From Porphyromonadaceae bacterium (GTDB taxonomy: Bacteria; Bacteroidota; Bacteroidia; Bacteroidales; Dysgonomonadaceae): a DNA stretch of 64,000 nt. A program made the translations under genes and the position numbers. Each line of letters starts with the position of its first letter. Position 1 is the stretch's first letter. The notes under the pieces are model-generated. The model was not told the origin of the DNA. It did no database searches and worked only from the letters and a program-made list of their open reading frames with translations. The stretch is from positions 11,161 to 75,160 of the forward strand of contig JALHIE010000010.1 of assembly GCA_022840285.1 (NCBI GenBank). Reading direction: 5' to 3'. Shown one piece after another: positions 35,079 to 43,712 of the stretch.

Positions 35079-37022
35079 TTAAAAACTCCACGAAACACCG
35101 CCGTAGTAATGCCTCGGAAGACCGGGATAATAGTATCTTGGTTCGGCATTGCCAAAAGCGACGGCATTCACGGTAAGCATAGGTGAATAAAGGGTATCGG
35201 TTATGTTGTTCATGCCAGCGTATAACTCGACATTTCCCAAGTTACGGTATTGGCATCGTTAATGAATTGCTCACCCGTATATTGGAACCGAACATTTAAA
35301 ATCAGCGGTTTTAAGGGATGCCAAACCAATGTTACCTGAAAAAGATTGGATGGAATACCGGGAAGCAGGTTACCGTCAAAGGTGTTGTCGTTGTCGGTAA
35401 AATCGATGAATCGGTTTTGCGAAAAGGTGTAATTGGCATTCACATTGAGATTACCCGGAAAATTGAGGTGTTGAAAAACCAGCTGTTTCCATAACAATTC
35501 AACCCCCCAATGGCGGGTTTTTCCGGCATTGATTCCTGTAAAGATGTCCTCGGTTAGTCGCTTTGTTACCAACAGGTTATTTAAGTTTATCTGGTAGGCT
35601 GTTGCTTCAACCTGCGCGGTGTTTCGCAGTAAATTCAACCGGATACCCGCCTCGTATTGCCAACCCTGTTCAGGTTGAAGCTCTTTGTTGATATTGCCTT
35701 CAGGGAGCAATGTCTCTTCGGGCGACGGCATCGAAAATCCGTGTCCCACAGACACATATAAGGCTACCATAGCGCCGGGTGCAAAATTTGCTCCCAATCG
35801 GGGAGAAAAAATAACCGGGAAACTGCGGGTTCCGCTTTGGTCGCCGTTATCGGGGAATTTATCTGTCAGCTTATACCCGATTTTGTTGATGGCTCCGCCC
35901 AGCGAAACATTCCATTTCAGCGACGGTCTGAAATAGGTCATGGCGAACACGTTCAGGTGGTTTCGGGTTTCGCTGTTTTTGTTGATGACCTCGTCCTTTA
36001 TATCCAGTTTCCACCGGTATGTGTCGGTAGGCGTGATAACTGAGTTTGTTTCTTATTCCGCCACCGAGTGATCCATCGGTCAGGTTGTTGAAAGGTCGTT
36101 TCTCGTAACTATCCACCCATCTTCCGAAAGCGGTAAACCGGTTATTCAACGATCCTGACAACCGATTTTCAAGCGTAATGCCTGCAAGTCCGCGGCGGTA
36201 CTCTTTGAAACCTCCGATTGCTTTCCAGTTGGCTGCTGCCGCTTTGGGATCAGTTTTGAATAATGACTCGCCGATGGAACTCGGAATTCCTGCGTTCATG
36301 TCCAGCAAAAGCAACGTGTATTCCAGTGCTTGTCCCGGCTTTTCCCAGTTTCCTGACGAGAGTAACGATGTCCGCCGGAAATGATTGTTTTCCCGGTATC
36401 CGTCGGAACGGGTGTGGTTGATGTTTCCGGAAATATTCAGGTCGTTGTGTTGAAAGCTGCCTCCGGCAGACGTTTTCAACGTATTAAAACTTCCCTGTTG
36501 CAACAGGGCGTTGAAGGAGTTTCCGTATGAATTCCGGGTGAACAGGTTGATGTTTCCGCCAAGTCCGGAGCCATAAAGCGCAGAGGCCGGCCCTTTGGTA
36601 ACTTCTATCCTCCCGATTCCGGGCAGGTCGATATCCTCGGGCGAAGAAATGCCGTCGGATGAAGTGATGGGTATATCGTTAAGGTAAGCCTTGATGCGGT
36701 TCGTGTTGTAGGGCGTTCTGCTTCCTACCCCCCGGATTACGATACGGCTCGTGGCGTATGTCCCGCTGTGCATGTAAATGCCGGGAAGAGCGTGTAGTAC
36801 CGATGCGAAATTGTTGCCGTCGCCAGCCTGCACCTCTCTCCCCGACAGGACTGAAATACTGCCCGGAACGTGGTGCCATCGCGTGTTCACCTGATATGCA
36901 TTTACAATCACTTCGTGGAGCAGAAGCGTGGTGTCTTCATTCCGGGGCGACAGTTCTTGCGCACCAATGGCCAGCGGTAAGAAAATAACACATAGAACAA
37001 AGCGTATTCTTTTTTTCAACAT
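35079..37022 (-). pseudogene. TonB-dependent outer membrane receptor, broken at two places
   Basis: From ATG 37022 the protein has a signal peptide, then a plug domain (LHEVIVNAYQVNTRW, later IVIRGVGSRTPYNTNRIKAY and GRIEVTKGPASALYGSGLGG) and the start of the barrel. Near 36041 the frame shifts from IRNKLS to TPTDTYRWKLDIKDEV. Near 35241 it shifts again from FINDANTV to LGNVELYAGMNNITDT, and it ends at 35079 with the aromatic barrel terminus VSWSF. At each junction conserved barrel residues seem to be missing, so these look like deletions rather than simple one-base slips. It starts 8 bases after the sugar dehydrogenase gene. The missing or unrecognised segments prevent a substrate call. Confidence 0.85.
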
Positions 37023-37030
37023 TTTACGGT

Positions 37031-38443
37031 TTATTCCACCGGTATGAGCCGTACAATCATCCCCGGTTCTTCCAAACCTACATAAACTAACCCGTCGGGA
37101 CTCATGACCACGTTTCTTATCCGGCCTATGCCTTCCGCCAATTTTTCGGTGTGGGTAACTGTTTGCCCTTCCAACACCATCCGTTCGATGTAATCGAACC
37201 GAAGTGAACCGACCAATATGTTATTTTCCCATTTTTTAAACCGGTTACCGGTGACAACCGTCATTCCGCAGGGGGCGATGGATGGTGTCCATTGGAAAAC
37301 CGGCTGTTCCATTCCATCTTTCTCCGTCAGTTCGGTAAGAATCGTCCCGTCGTAGTTGATTCCGTAGGAAATGACAGGCCAGCCGTAGTTTATTCCAGGC
37401 TTTATCAGGTTCAGTTCGTCGCCACCCATCGGACCGTGTTCGGTTTCCCACACATCCCCTGTTATGGGGTGGACAATCGTTCCCTGCGGATTGCGATGGC
37501 CGTAACTGTAAATGGATTTAATGGCTCCGGTAGTGTTTACAAAAGGATTGTCGGCCGGTATTCTTCCATCGTCGTGAATGCGGTGTATCTTTCCGTTTGT
37601 ATTGTCGAGTTTCTGCGGAAAATCGAAATGTTGCCCCCGCTCACCTACTCCAAAAAACAGATAGCCTTTTCCATCGAACGCCAGTTTGCATCCCCAGTGA
37701 TGTCCACGATCGGTGGGCGGTGATCCTATGAAAAGGATCTCCTGATCCGTCAATTGATTTCCGTTTAAACGAGCGCGCATTACTCCGGTGGATCCAATTC
37801 TTTTTTCACTCGTTGTGTCGAGAGCCGAATAGGAAATGTAGATCCAGCCGTTTTTATCGTAATCGGGATGAAGAGCCAGGTCCATCAATCCGCCTTGACC
37901 AAAAGCCATAATAGGCGGCAACCCATGAATTGGTGCAGATAGTTTCCCATTGGAGAATGTGTGCAGCGTCCCTTTTCGTTCCGAAATCAGCAGATCGCCG
38001 TTGGGCAGAAAAGCCAACCCCCAGGGAACCTCCAATCCGGTAACTACGGTGTCGATCACAAAATTGTATTTTTCAGATTTGACGATCCCATTAGCCGTTA
38101 CCGCCGGCTTGAGCAAGGTCCTGTCGGAAGGAATTCCTTTTTTAACGTAAGCGGCGAGCTCTTTTATTTCCTTATCGGAAAAAGTTTTTGCAAAAGCGGG
38201 CATCCCGATATCTAAAATCCCGTTACTGATGCTCTGTTCTACAGATAAAGTTCCCTCTTCCTCCATCCATTGCTTGGCGGTAAATTTCTCTAAATTGTCA
38301 CCGTGGCATCCGGCACAAAACATGCGGTAGTTTGATGCGGCATCGCGAACCTGAGTCGTCCGTGGCATATTTTTGCAGGAGTGAGCAACCTGAATCATTA
38401 TTAGGATAAAACCCAGCAGTAAGAACAAATTTCTATTTTTCAT
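37031..38443 (-). CDS. Cytochrome c domain fused to PQQ-type sugar dehydrogenase
   Basis: A 470-residue exported protein. From ATG 38443 it has a signal peptide ending in a possible lipobox (AHSC, Cys23). Next is a small cytochrome c domain with heme motif CAGCH (residues 43-47) and a likely Met ligand in DIGMPAF. From about residue 120 it is a six-bladed propeller of the glucose/sorbosone dehydrogenase family: GLEVPWGLAFLPNGDLLISE, GQGGLMDLALHPDY, YGHRNPQG and ETEHGPMGGDELN. Electrons from sugar or aldose oxidation could pass straight to the heme. Whether it uses PQQ is inferred from the family. It shares an operon with a TonB receptor. Confidence 0.88.
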   Translation of the reverse strand: MKNRNLFLLLGFILIMIQVAHSCKNMPRTTQVRDAASNYRMFCAGCHGDNLEKFTAKQWMEEEGTLSVEQSISNGILDIGMPAFAKTFSDKEIKELAAYVKKGIPSDRTLLKPAVTANGIVKSEKYNFVIDTVVTGLEVPWGLAFLPNGDLLISERKGTLHTFSNGKLSAPIHGLPPIMAFGQGGLMDLALHPDYDKNGWIYISYSALDTTSEKRIGSTGVMRARLNGNQLTDQEILFIGSPPTDRGHHWGCKLAFDGKGYLFFGVGERGQHFDFPQKLDNTNGKIHRIHDDGRIPADNPFVNTTGAIKSIYSYGHRNPQGTIVHPITGDVWETEHGPMGGDELNLIKPGINYGWPVISYGINYDGTILTELTEKDGMEQPVFQWTPSIAPCGMTVVTGNRFKKWENNILVGSLRFDYIERMVLEGQTVTHTEKLAEGIGRIRNVVMSPDGLVYVGLEEPGMIVRLIPVE

Positions 38444-38544
38444 AGGACATTTTTTGTTAATCAGGAGAGAAAGCAAAAATAGCATAAAATTTGGGATTGG
38501 CGAGTGTTCATCAAAATTTTCTCGGATTGTTCCCGAAAATCCCT

Positions 38545-38552
38545 TACCTTTG
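38545..38552 (+). promoter_or_regulatory. Candidate -7 promoter element of mntP
   Basis: TACCTTTG matches TAnnTTTG and lies 21 bases before the GTG start of mntP. No structure like a yybP-ykoY manganese riboswitch is apparent in the short leader. Confidence 0.5.
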
Positions 38553-38573
38553 TGCGTTTTTTGAAAAATAATT

Positions 38574-39164
38574 GTGGATTATATTTCGATAATGCTTATC
38601 GCTATTGGCCTGGCTATGGATTCCTTTGCCGTTTGTGTCGGCAAAGGAATGTGCCGGCAGCGCTTTTATCCGTGGCGGTCAATAAAAATAGCTGCTGTTT
38701 TTGGATTGTTTCAAGGGCTGATGCCATTTGTAGGATATGCTCTCGGAATAAGTTTTGCCTCATGGATACGGAATTTCGACCATTGGTTAGCGTTTTTTAT
38801 TCTTTCAATCATCGGAGCAAAAATGATATGCGAAAGTTTTTCCGTCCAACCTGACGGAGAATGTCTGGCTTGCGATTGTCAGGAAGACAGGGTTGTTGAT
38901 TGGAAAAAAGTAGCTGTACTGGCTTTTGCTACCAGTATAGATGCGATGGCCACCGGTCTGGTTTTTGTTTCTTATCCGGGAACCATATCAACAGCGACGA
39001 TAACCATTGGTGTGGTTACCTTGCTCTTCGCCTTTTCGGGGATATTTATAGGAGTGCGATTTGGTCGGAGACTACGACTCAATATCGAAATGTTGGGCGG
39101 CATCATCCTAATTACGATAGGGGTGAAAATTCTGCTTGAGCACCTCCTGAACGGGGCTGGATAG
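38574..39164 (+). CDS. mntP: Manganese efflux pump MntP
   Basis: A 196-residue membrane protein with six helices that exports Mn2+. The first repeat has GLAMDSFAVCVGKG (Asp in helix 1, near residue 15), and the second has FATSIDAMATGLVF (Asp near 121). These paired Asp residues line the transport path in the family. A loop with Cys residues (ECLACDCQED, near 97-106) between the two halves is unusual and could bind metal. The start is GTG at 38574, since no ATG lies at the family start. It is convergent with the DUF488 gene, whose stop is 12 bases away. Confidence 0.92.
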   Translation: MDYISIMLIAIGLAMDSFAVCVGKGMCRQRFYPWRSIKIAAVFGLFQGLMPFVGYALGISFASWIRNFDHWLAFFILSIIGAKMICESFSVQPDGECLACDCQEDRVVDWKKVAVLAFATSIDAMATGLVFVSYPGTISTATITIGVVTLLFAFSGIFIGVRFGRRLRLNIEMLGGIILITIGVKILLEHLLNGAG

Positions 39165-39176
39165 CAGCGTTTTGAC

Positions 39177-39524
39177 CTATGTTTCCTCCAATACCCGGTA
39201 CAGTACGCGCGCCTGATTATGCTCTGTGTCTTTGGACGCGTAGAGAAGCGTCACTGTCTTGTGTTCTTTTTCCAATCGCTTTATTTCCAAAAGCATCTGC
39301 CTGTTCCCAGAGAGCTCGTGGGTGTAGAGTTTAATGAATTCTTCCCACTTTTCCGTGTCGTGACAGAACCATTTCCGTAAAGCGGAAGATGGAGCGATTT
39401 CTTTCATCCACACATCAACCCGGGCGCTTTCCTTCGATAGGCCGCGTGGCCAGAGACGATCGACTAAAATACGATAACCATCGTCATCCCCTGAAGAGTC
39501 GTAAATGCGTTTTATCTTTATCAT
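39177..39524 (-). CDS. DUF488 family protein
   Basis: A 115-residue soluble protein of the DUF488 family. IKRIYDSSGDDDGYRILVDRLWPRGLSKE and WFCHDTEKWEEF are the typical blocks (residues 3-32 and 52-63), and the end has TLLYASKDTEHNQARVL. The family is widespread but has no agreed function. The gene lies 39 bases after the S9 peptidase gene on the same strand and may be co-transcribed with it. It is normal in length. Confidence 0.9.
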   Translation of the reverse strand: MIKIKRIYDSSGDDDGYRILVDRLWPRGLSKESARVDVWMKEIAPSSALRKWFCHDTEKWEEFIKLYTHELSGNRQMLLEIKRLEKEHKTVTLLYASKDTEHNQARVLYRVLEET

Positions 39525-39563
39525 GAGCAGTTAACAGTTTAGCCGTAGATTTGGTTTAACATC

Positions 39564-41708
39564 CTACTTCTCAATTCCGACCCTGTTCAAAATAAAAGCG
39601 AACTCAAAAGCCGTGTCTTTAATCCCGTCGTAACGTCCTGTGGCGCCGCCATGCCCCGAATCCATATTCATGTGTAGCAGTACGAGGTTGTCATCGGTTT
39701 TTAGGGCACGGAGTCTGGCAACATATTTGGTGGGTTCGTGAAAAAGCACTTGCGAGTCGTTGATACCGCCCGTAATGAGCATGTTGGGATAGTTTTGCGC
39801 TTTAATATTGTCGTAAGGCGAGTAGGAGAGCATGTAGTTGTAATACTCTTCTTCGTTGGGATTGCCCCATTCCTCGTATTCGCTTGTTGTGAGTGGAAGT
39901 GTTTCATCCAGCATAGTATTGATAACGTCAATAAAAGGCACTTGTGCCACGACGGTTTGATACAGATCGGAACGCATATTCATTACAGCCCCCATCAACA
40001 GTCCGCCTGCGCTGCCGCCCATCGCCGCAAGTTTATTTGCCGATGTGTATTTTTTATTGATCAGCAGTTCGCTGCATGCGATAAAATCGGTAAACGTGTT
40101 TTTCTTGTGGAGCAATTTACCTCTCTCGTACCATTGTTCGCCAAGGTCACTTCCCCCACGTACCTGAGCCAGCGCATACACGAAGCCGCGGTCGATAAGG
40201 CTGTACAGACTTGCACTGAAAGACACATCGGAGCTGCTCCCGTAGCTCCCGTAGGAGTAGACCAGTGCAGGGTTGGTTCCGTCTTTTCTTAATCCTTTCT
40301 TGTACACGATGGCCATGGGTACTTTCACTCCATCCTGAGCCGTTGCCCAAAGACGTTCAACTGTATAATCGTCGGGATTGAAGCCCGAAGGGATTTCCTG
40401 TTCTTTGAGTTTTACCGTTTCGCCTGTAGTGATATTGTACTCGTACAGTGTGCCTGGACGGTTGAGTGATGTATAGGAGTAACGGAAATTGTCGGCATCG
40501 TATTCCGGATTTCCGTTTAATTCTGCCGAATAAACCGGTTCGGGAAATGTGATGGTCTTAATTTCCCCTGTGCCTGAGGTCGGTTTCGCGATAATCTCAT
40601 TCAAGCCGTTTCTTCGCAGTTCGATTGTCACGTAATCTCTCAGGATATCGATACCTTCGATCCGGACATTCTTGTCGTGTGCCAGAAACTCTTTCCACGT
40701 GCTGCGGTCTTCATGGTTTGTCAACGGTGTTTCGTAGATTTTTCCGTTCAGGTTTTCTTTGTCTTTGTATCGGACAAAAAACTTATCCTTGTGCGGATAA
40801 ACCGAGTATTCTACATCCTGGGCACGAGGCAGGAACATCTTGAACTGTTCGAGCGGTTTATCTGCGGGGATATATCGTTCGTCGGCGGTAGTGGAACTTG
40901 CCGATGAAATAAAAATGTATTGTTTGGTCTTGCTCCCCGAAACGTAAGTGGAGAACCGTGCGTCTGTTTCTTCGTATACCAGGTCGGCTCTGAAAGCATC
41001 CAGCACCTGGCGTAAAATGCGGTAAGAGCGTAACGTGTGGTCAACAACACCGTAAAAGAGTGTTTGGTTATCGTTTGCCCAGGCCACGGAAGTAGCACCG
41101 TTGACCGTAAATCCAATATCCTTGCCCGAAGCAAGGTCTTTCACTTTCATAATAAATTCCGCATACGAACCGGTTTCGTTGTAGAAATAGGCTGCTTTGC
41201 TATTGTCGGGGCTGACGGAGTATCCCCGGAAAATATATGCAGGCCTCCCTTTTGCCATTTCATTGACGTCGAAAATAATTTCTTCGGGCGCATCCATTGT
41301 GCTTTTGCGCCGGCAATAGGTCCGGTATTGTTTCCCTTTTTCGGTGCGGCTGTAGTAATAATAACCGTCGGAAAACGATGGGTAACTTTCATCGTCCTCT
41401 TTTATCCGGTCGATAATTTCATCGTAAATGGTTTGTTGCAACACTTTTGTCGATGCCATAACCGTATCGGTATAAGCATTTTCCGCTTTCAGGTAATCGA
41501 TCACTTTCGGGTTGTTTTTATCCTTCAGCCAATAATAGTTATCGATACGCGTTTGCCCGAAATTAGAGAATGTGTCGGGAATTACTTCCGCTACCGGTGG
41601 TGCGGGAAAATCAGATTGTTTCATCATAACAGTTTCTTTTTCCGAAGAGCTACAGGCGGTCATTAAGGCTGCAGCAACTATTGAAAGGATATAATTCCGG
41701 TTTTTCAT
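39564..41708 (-). CDS. Oligopeptidase B-like S9A peptidase, predicted lipoprotein
   Basis: A 714-residue prolyl oligopeptidase-family enzyme that cuts short peptides, in the oligopeptidase B group usually after Lys or Arg. The lipobox MTAC (Cys19) predicts anchoring in the membrane, unlike the cytosolic E. coli enzyme. The propeller covers about residues 90-440. The catalytic Ser566 lies in GGSAGGLLMG, and His686 in SGHGGATGR. GGINDSQVLFHEPTKY near residue 650 holds the expected Asp. Both S9 peptidases in this window are exported, which fits growth on peptides. Length and motifs are intact. Confidence 0.93.
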   Translation of the reverse strand: MKNRNYILSIVAAALMTACSSSEKETVMMKQSDFPAPPVAEVIPDTFSNFGQTRIDNYYWLKDKNNPKVIDYLKAENAYTDTVMASTKVLQQTIYDEIIDRIKEDDESYPSFSDGYYYYSRTEKGKQYRTYCRRKSTMDAPEEIIFDVNEMAKGRPAYIFRGYSVSPDNSKAAYFYNETGSYAEFIMKVKDLASGKDIGFTVNGATSVAWANDNQTLFYGVVDHTLRSYRILRQVLDAFRADLVYEETDARFSTYVSGSKTKQYIFISSASSTTADERYIPADKPLEQFKMFLPRAQDVEYSVYPHKDKFFVRYKDKENLNGKIYETPLTNHEDRSTWKEFLAHDKNVRIEGIDILRDYVTIELRRNGLNEIIAKPTSGTGEIKTITFPEPVYSAELNGNPEYDADNFRYSYTSLNRPGTLYEYNITTGETVKLKEQEIPSGFNPDDYTVERLWATAQDGVKVPMAIVYKKGLRKDGTNPALVYSYGSYGSSSDVSFSASLYSLIDRGFVYALAQVRGGSDLGEQWYERGKLLHKKNTFTDFIACSELLINKKYTSANKLAAMGGSAGGLLMGAVMNMRSDLYQTVVAQVPFIDVINTMLDETLPLTTSEYEEWGNPNEEEYYNYMLSYSPYDNIKAQNYPNMLITGGINDSQVLFHEPTKYVARLRALKTDDNLVLLHMNMDSGHGGATGRYDGIKDTAFEFAFILNRVGIEK

Positions 41709-41751
41709 TGTTGTGGAATTTATTTGTTTATAGAGTAGGTGGTTAGTTTTG

Positions 41752-41798
41752 AACAGGGGCGATGCGGTTTTAAACCGGAGTCTCCGTTTTCCCCTGTT
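41752..41798. repeat. Inverted repeat between DUF4349 and S9 peptidase genes
   Basis: AACAGGGG (41752-41759) and CCCCTGTT (41791-41798) form an 8-base stem around an inner CGGTTTTAAACCG palindrome (41765-41777). It follows the DUF4349 stop and may be a terminator for that gene, but a T-run is present only on the plus strand. Confidence 0.4.
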
Positions 41799-41807
41799 TT
41801 TAGAATA

Positions 41808-42650
41808 TTATTTTGGATGTGGCGGTTGTTTTCCACCTCTTTTTCTTTTTGTAAGGTGCGCTATAGCTACAACAACCGTTGCGATTAAAAGAATTATCGC
41901 CCACAGGTTGGCTATCCCAACAAACAGCCACAACAAGCTGTTCCATCCGTTACTGAAAGCGTTACCCATTTTTTTCCAAAAGCCGAAATCTGAGTTTTTT
42001 TCGTAAAAAGTTACGTTTAGCGTGCTGTATTGCACCTGATTGGACAGGTATCGCAACCGCCCTTCCGCCGATTCAATTTCGGTGCGGATATTGCCGATTT
42101 GTTCTTCGATCTTTAGCATTTCTTCTACAGAAGTAGCGCGGGCAAGTAGTTCCCTGTAACGGGTTTCTACTTCTTTTTTGGTTCTCACCCGAGTATCGAG
42201 ATCGATAAATTGTTCCGTGACATCTTGTACGTCGATGCTCTTGTAATCGATTTTGGATGCGTTACTTTCGATAACCGTGATGAGTGAATCGGCCTTGTCG
42301 GCTGGGATCCGAACGATGAGTGAATTTTCTGTGCGGTTGTCCGATTCCGAAGTGTTATCGTTGGAAATATATCCGTTCAACGAAGCAACAGCATTTGTGA
42401 TGAGTTGTTTGGTCTTATCCAGGTTGGAGGTTTCAAAGCGGATGGAGCCGTTTTTTGTGAGTTTGCGTTCGTAGATTGTTTCTGTTCCTATGTTGTTGGG
42501 GTCGGCTTCGTCGTACATGGCCGGTTCAGTTGCTATGGCTTTCGACTGTTCAGCCAGTACAGTGTTTCTGTTTCCGTCATCTGACGGGTTGCTGCAAAAG
42601 TTTAAAATCAAAGCGAGCCCTATCAGTAAAAAGGGACTTAATAATTTCAT
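41808..42650 (-). CDS. DUF4349 lipoprotein
   Basis: A 280-residue predicted lipoprotein (lipobox LNFC, Cys19). The DUF4349 domain covers most of the chain: GSIRFETSNLDKTKQLI near residue 68, then IVRIPADKADSLI, and a coiled-coil hairpin (about 155-215) with ELLARATSVEEMLKIEEQ. A single membrane helix lies near the C-terminus (about 240-262), followed by a basic tail. The topology is a periplasmic domain with a C-terminal inner-membrane anchor, which conflicts with an outer membrane lipoprotein; the protein may stay in the inner membrane. The function is unknown. It is transcribed from a promoter shared in the spacer with the CDF exporter. Confidence 0.87.
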   Translation of the reverse strand: MKLLSPFLLIGLALILNFCSNPSDDGNRNTVLAEQSKAIATEPAMYDEADPNNIGTETIYERKLTKNGSIRFETSNLDKTKQLITNAVASLNGYISNDNTSESDNRTENSLIVRIPADKADSLITVIESNASKIDYKSIDVQDVTEQFIDLDTRVRTKKEVETRYRELLARATSVEEMLKIEEQIGNIRTEIESAEGRLRYLSNQVQYSTLNVTFYEKNSDFGFWKKMGNAFSNGWNSLLWLFVGIANLWAIILLIATVVVAIAHLTKRKRGGKQPPHPK

Positions 42651-42734
42651 CTGTTTATCTTTTTTGTTAACACCAACTAATTAAAACTACAGGATTCCAC
42701 AGAAAATGCAAACTGAAAACAATTTAAACTGCTA

Positions 42735-42742
42735 CAAATGTA
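42735..42742 (-). promoter_or_regulatory. Candidate -7 promoter element of the DUF4349 gene
   Basis: The minus strand reads TACATTTG, a match to TAnnTTTG, about 85 bases before the ATG at 42650. A good -33 box was not found. Confidence 0.4.
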
Positions 42743-42821
42743 TGATTTATTATTGATTGTTGTGTTTTATGAACAAAAAAAATGTCCTTATGTTATATCA
42801 GATAGTTCATTCGAAAAGTAA

Positions 42822-43712
42822 ATGCACGACCATAATCATACCCATTATAACGAGGATGTCAAGAATATCCGGGTGGCTTTTTTTCTTAATCTCCTTTTTA
42901 CGGTGATTGAGATCGTGGGTGGCATACTGACAAACAGTGTCGCTATCCTGTCTGATGCTGTACATGATTTGGGCGACAGCTTTTCACTGGGCTTGTCGTG
43001 GTACTTTCAGAAAATTGCCAAACGTCCGCGTACCAGGAATTACACCTACGGCTATAAGCGTTTTTCCCTGATGGGTGCCATCATCAACTCAGTGATATTG
43101 ACGTTGGGCAGCGTAATGATTTTAATGAATGCCATTCCCCGGCTGTTCAATCCGCAACAGCCCGATGTAAAGGGGATGCTTCTGCTTGCCGTGTTGGGCG
43201 TTGTGGTGAACGGTGTAGCAGTGCTGAAGCTGCGTCGAGGACGCTCATTGAACGAGAAAGTAGTCTCGTTGCATCTGCTTGAAGATGTGCTGGGATGGCT
43301 TGCCGTTCTTCTTGGCGCCGGCGTCATGTATTTCGTGGACGCGCCGTTTATTGATCCGCTGCTTTCCATTGCTATTTCGGTGTTTATCCTTTTCAACGTG
43401 TACCGGAATATTCGCCAGAGTTTGCGGATTATCCTGCAAGGCAGCCCCGATTTGATTAACATCGATGAGATTGAAAAAACGGTTACGGCGCTGGTGAACG
43501 TACGAAATGTTCACGATCTCCATGTCTGGTCGGTGGACGGTGAATACAATGTGCTGACCATTCACGTGGTGCTTTCAGCACCATTGCCGATGACTGAACT
43601 GCATAGTCTGAAAGAAGAGATCCGGAAGAGACTGTTCTCACTGAATGTACAACATTCCACCATCGAGTTTGAAACACCCGATGAAGACTGCGAAATGGAG
43701 AGGTGTTGCTGA
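42822..43712 (+). CDS. Cation diffusion facilitator (zinc-type exporter)
   Basis: A 296-residue CDF-family protein exporting divalent cations, most likely Zn2+. The His-rich N-terminus (HDHNHTHY) may collect metal. Six helices follow. SDAVHDLGDS in helix 2 (near residues 45-54) supplies the HxxxD part of the transport site, and the helix 5 site is HLLEDVLGW (near 146-154). The C-terminal cytoplasmic domain (about 210-290) carries HDLHVWSVDGEYNVLTIHV and ends in DEDCEMERCC, a Cys-rich tip that may sense metal. It is divergent from DUF4349 and its stop abuts that of the GH92 gene. Confidence 0.93.
   Translation: MHDHNHTHYNEDVKNIRVAFFLNLLFTVIEIVGGILTNSVAILSDAVHDLGDSFSLGLSWYFQKIAKRPRTRNYTYGYKRFSLMGAIINSVILTLGSVMILMNAIPRLFNPQQPDVKGMLLLAVLGVVVNGVAVLKLRRGRSLNEKVVSLHLLEDVLGWLAVLLGAGVMYFVDAPFIDPLLSIAISVFILFNVYRNIRQSLRIILQGSPDLINIDEIEKTVTALVNVRNVHDLHVWSVDGEYNVLTIHVVLSAPLPMTELHSLKEEIRKRLFSLNVQHSTIEFETPDEDCEMERCC

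Noticed and set aside
38486..38573. Manganese riboswitch before mntP
   Set aside because: The leader after the -7 element is about 20 bases, too short for the yybP-ykoY fold.
39738..40292. Plus-strand frame opposite the S9 peptidase
   Set aside because: The peptidase active-site motifs are on the minus strand; this frame is a shadow.
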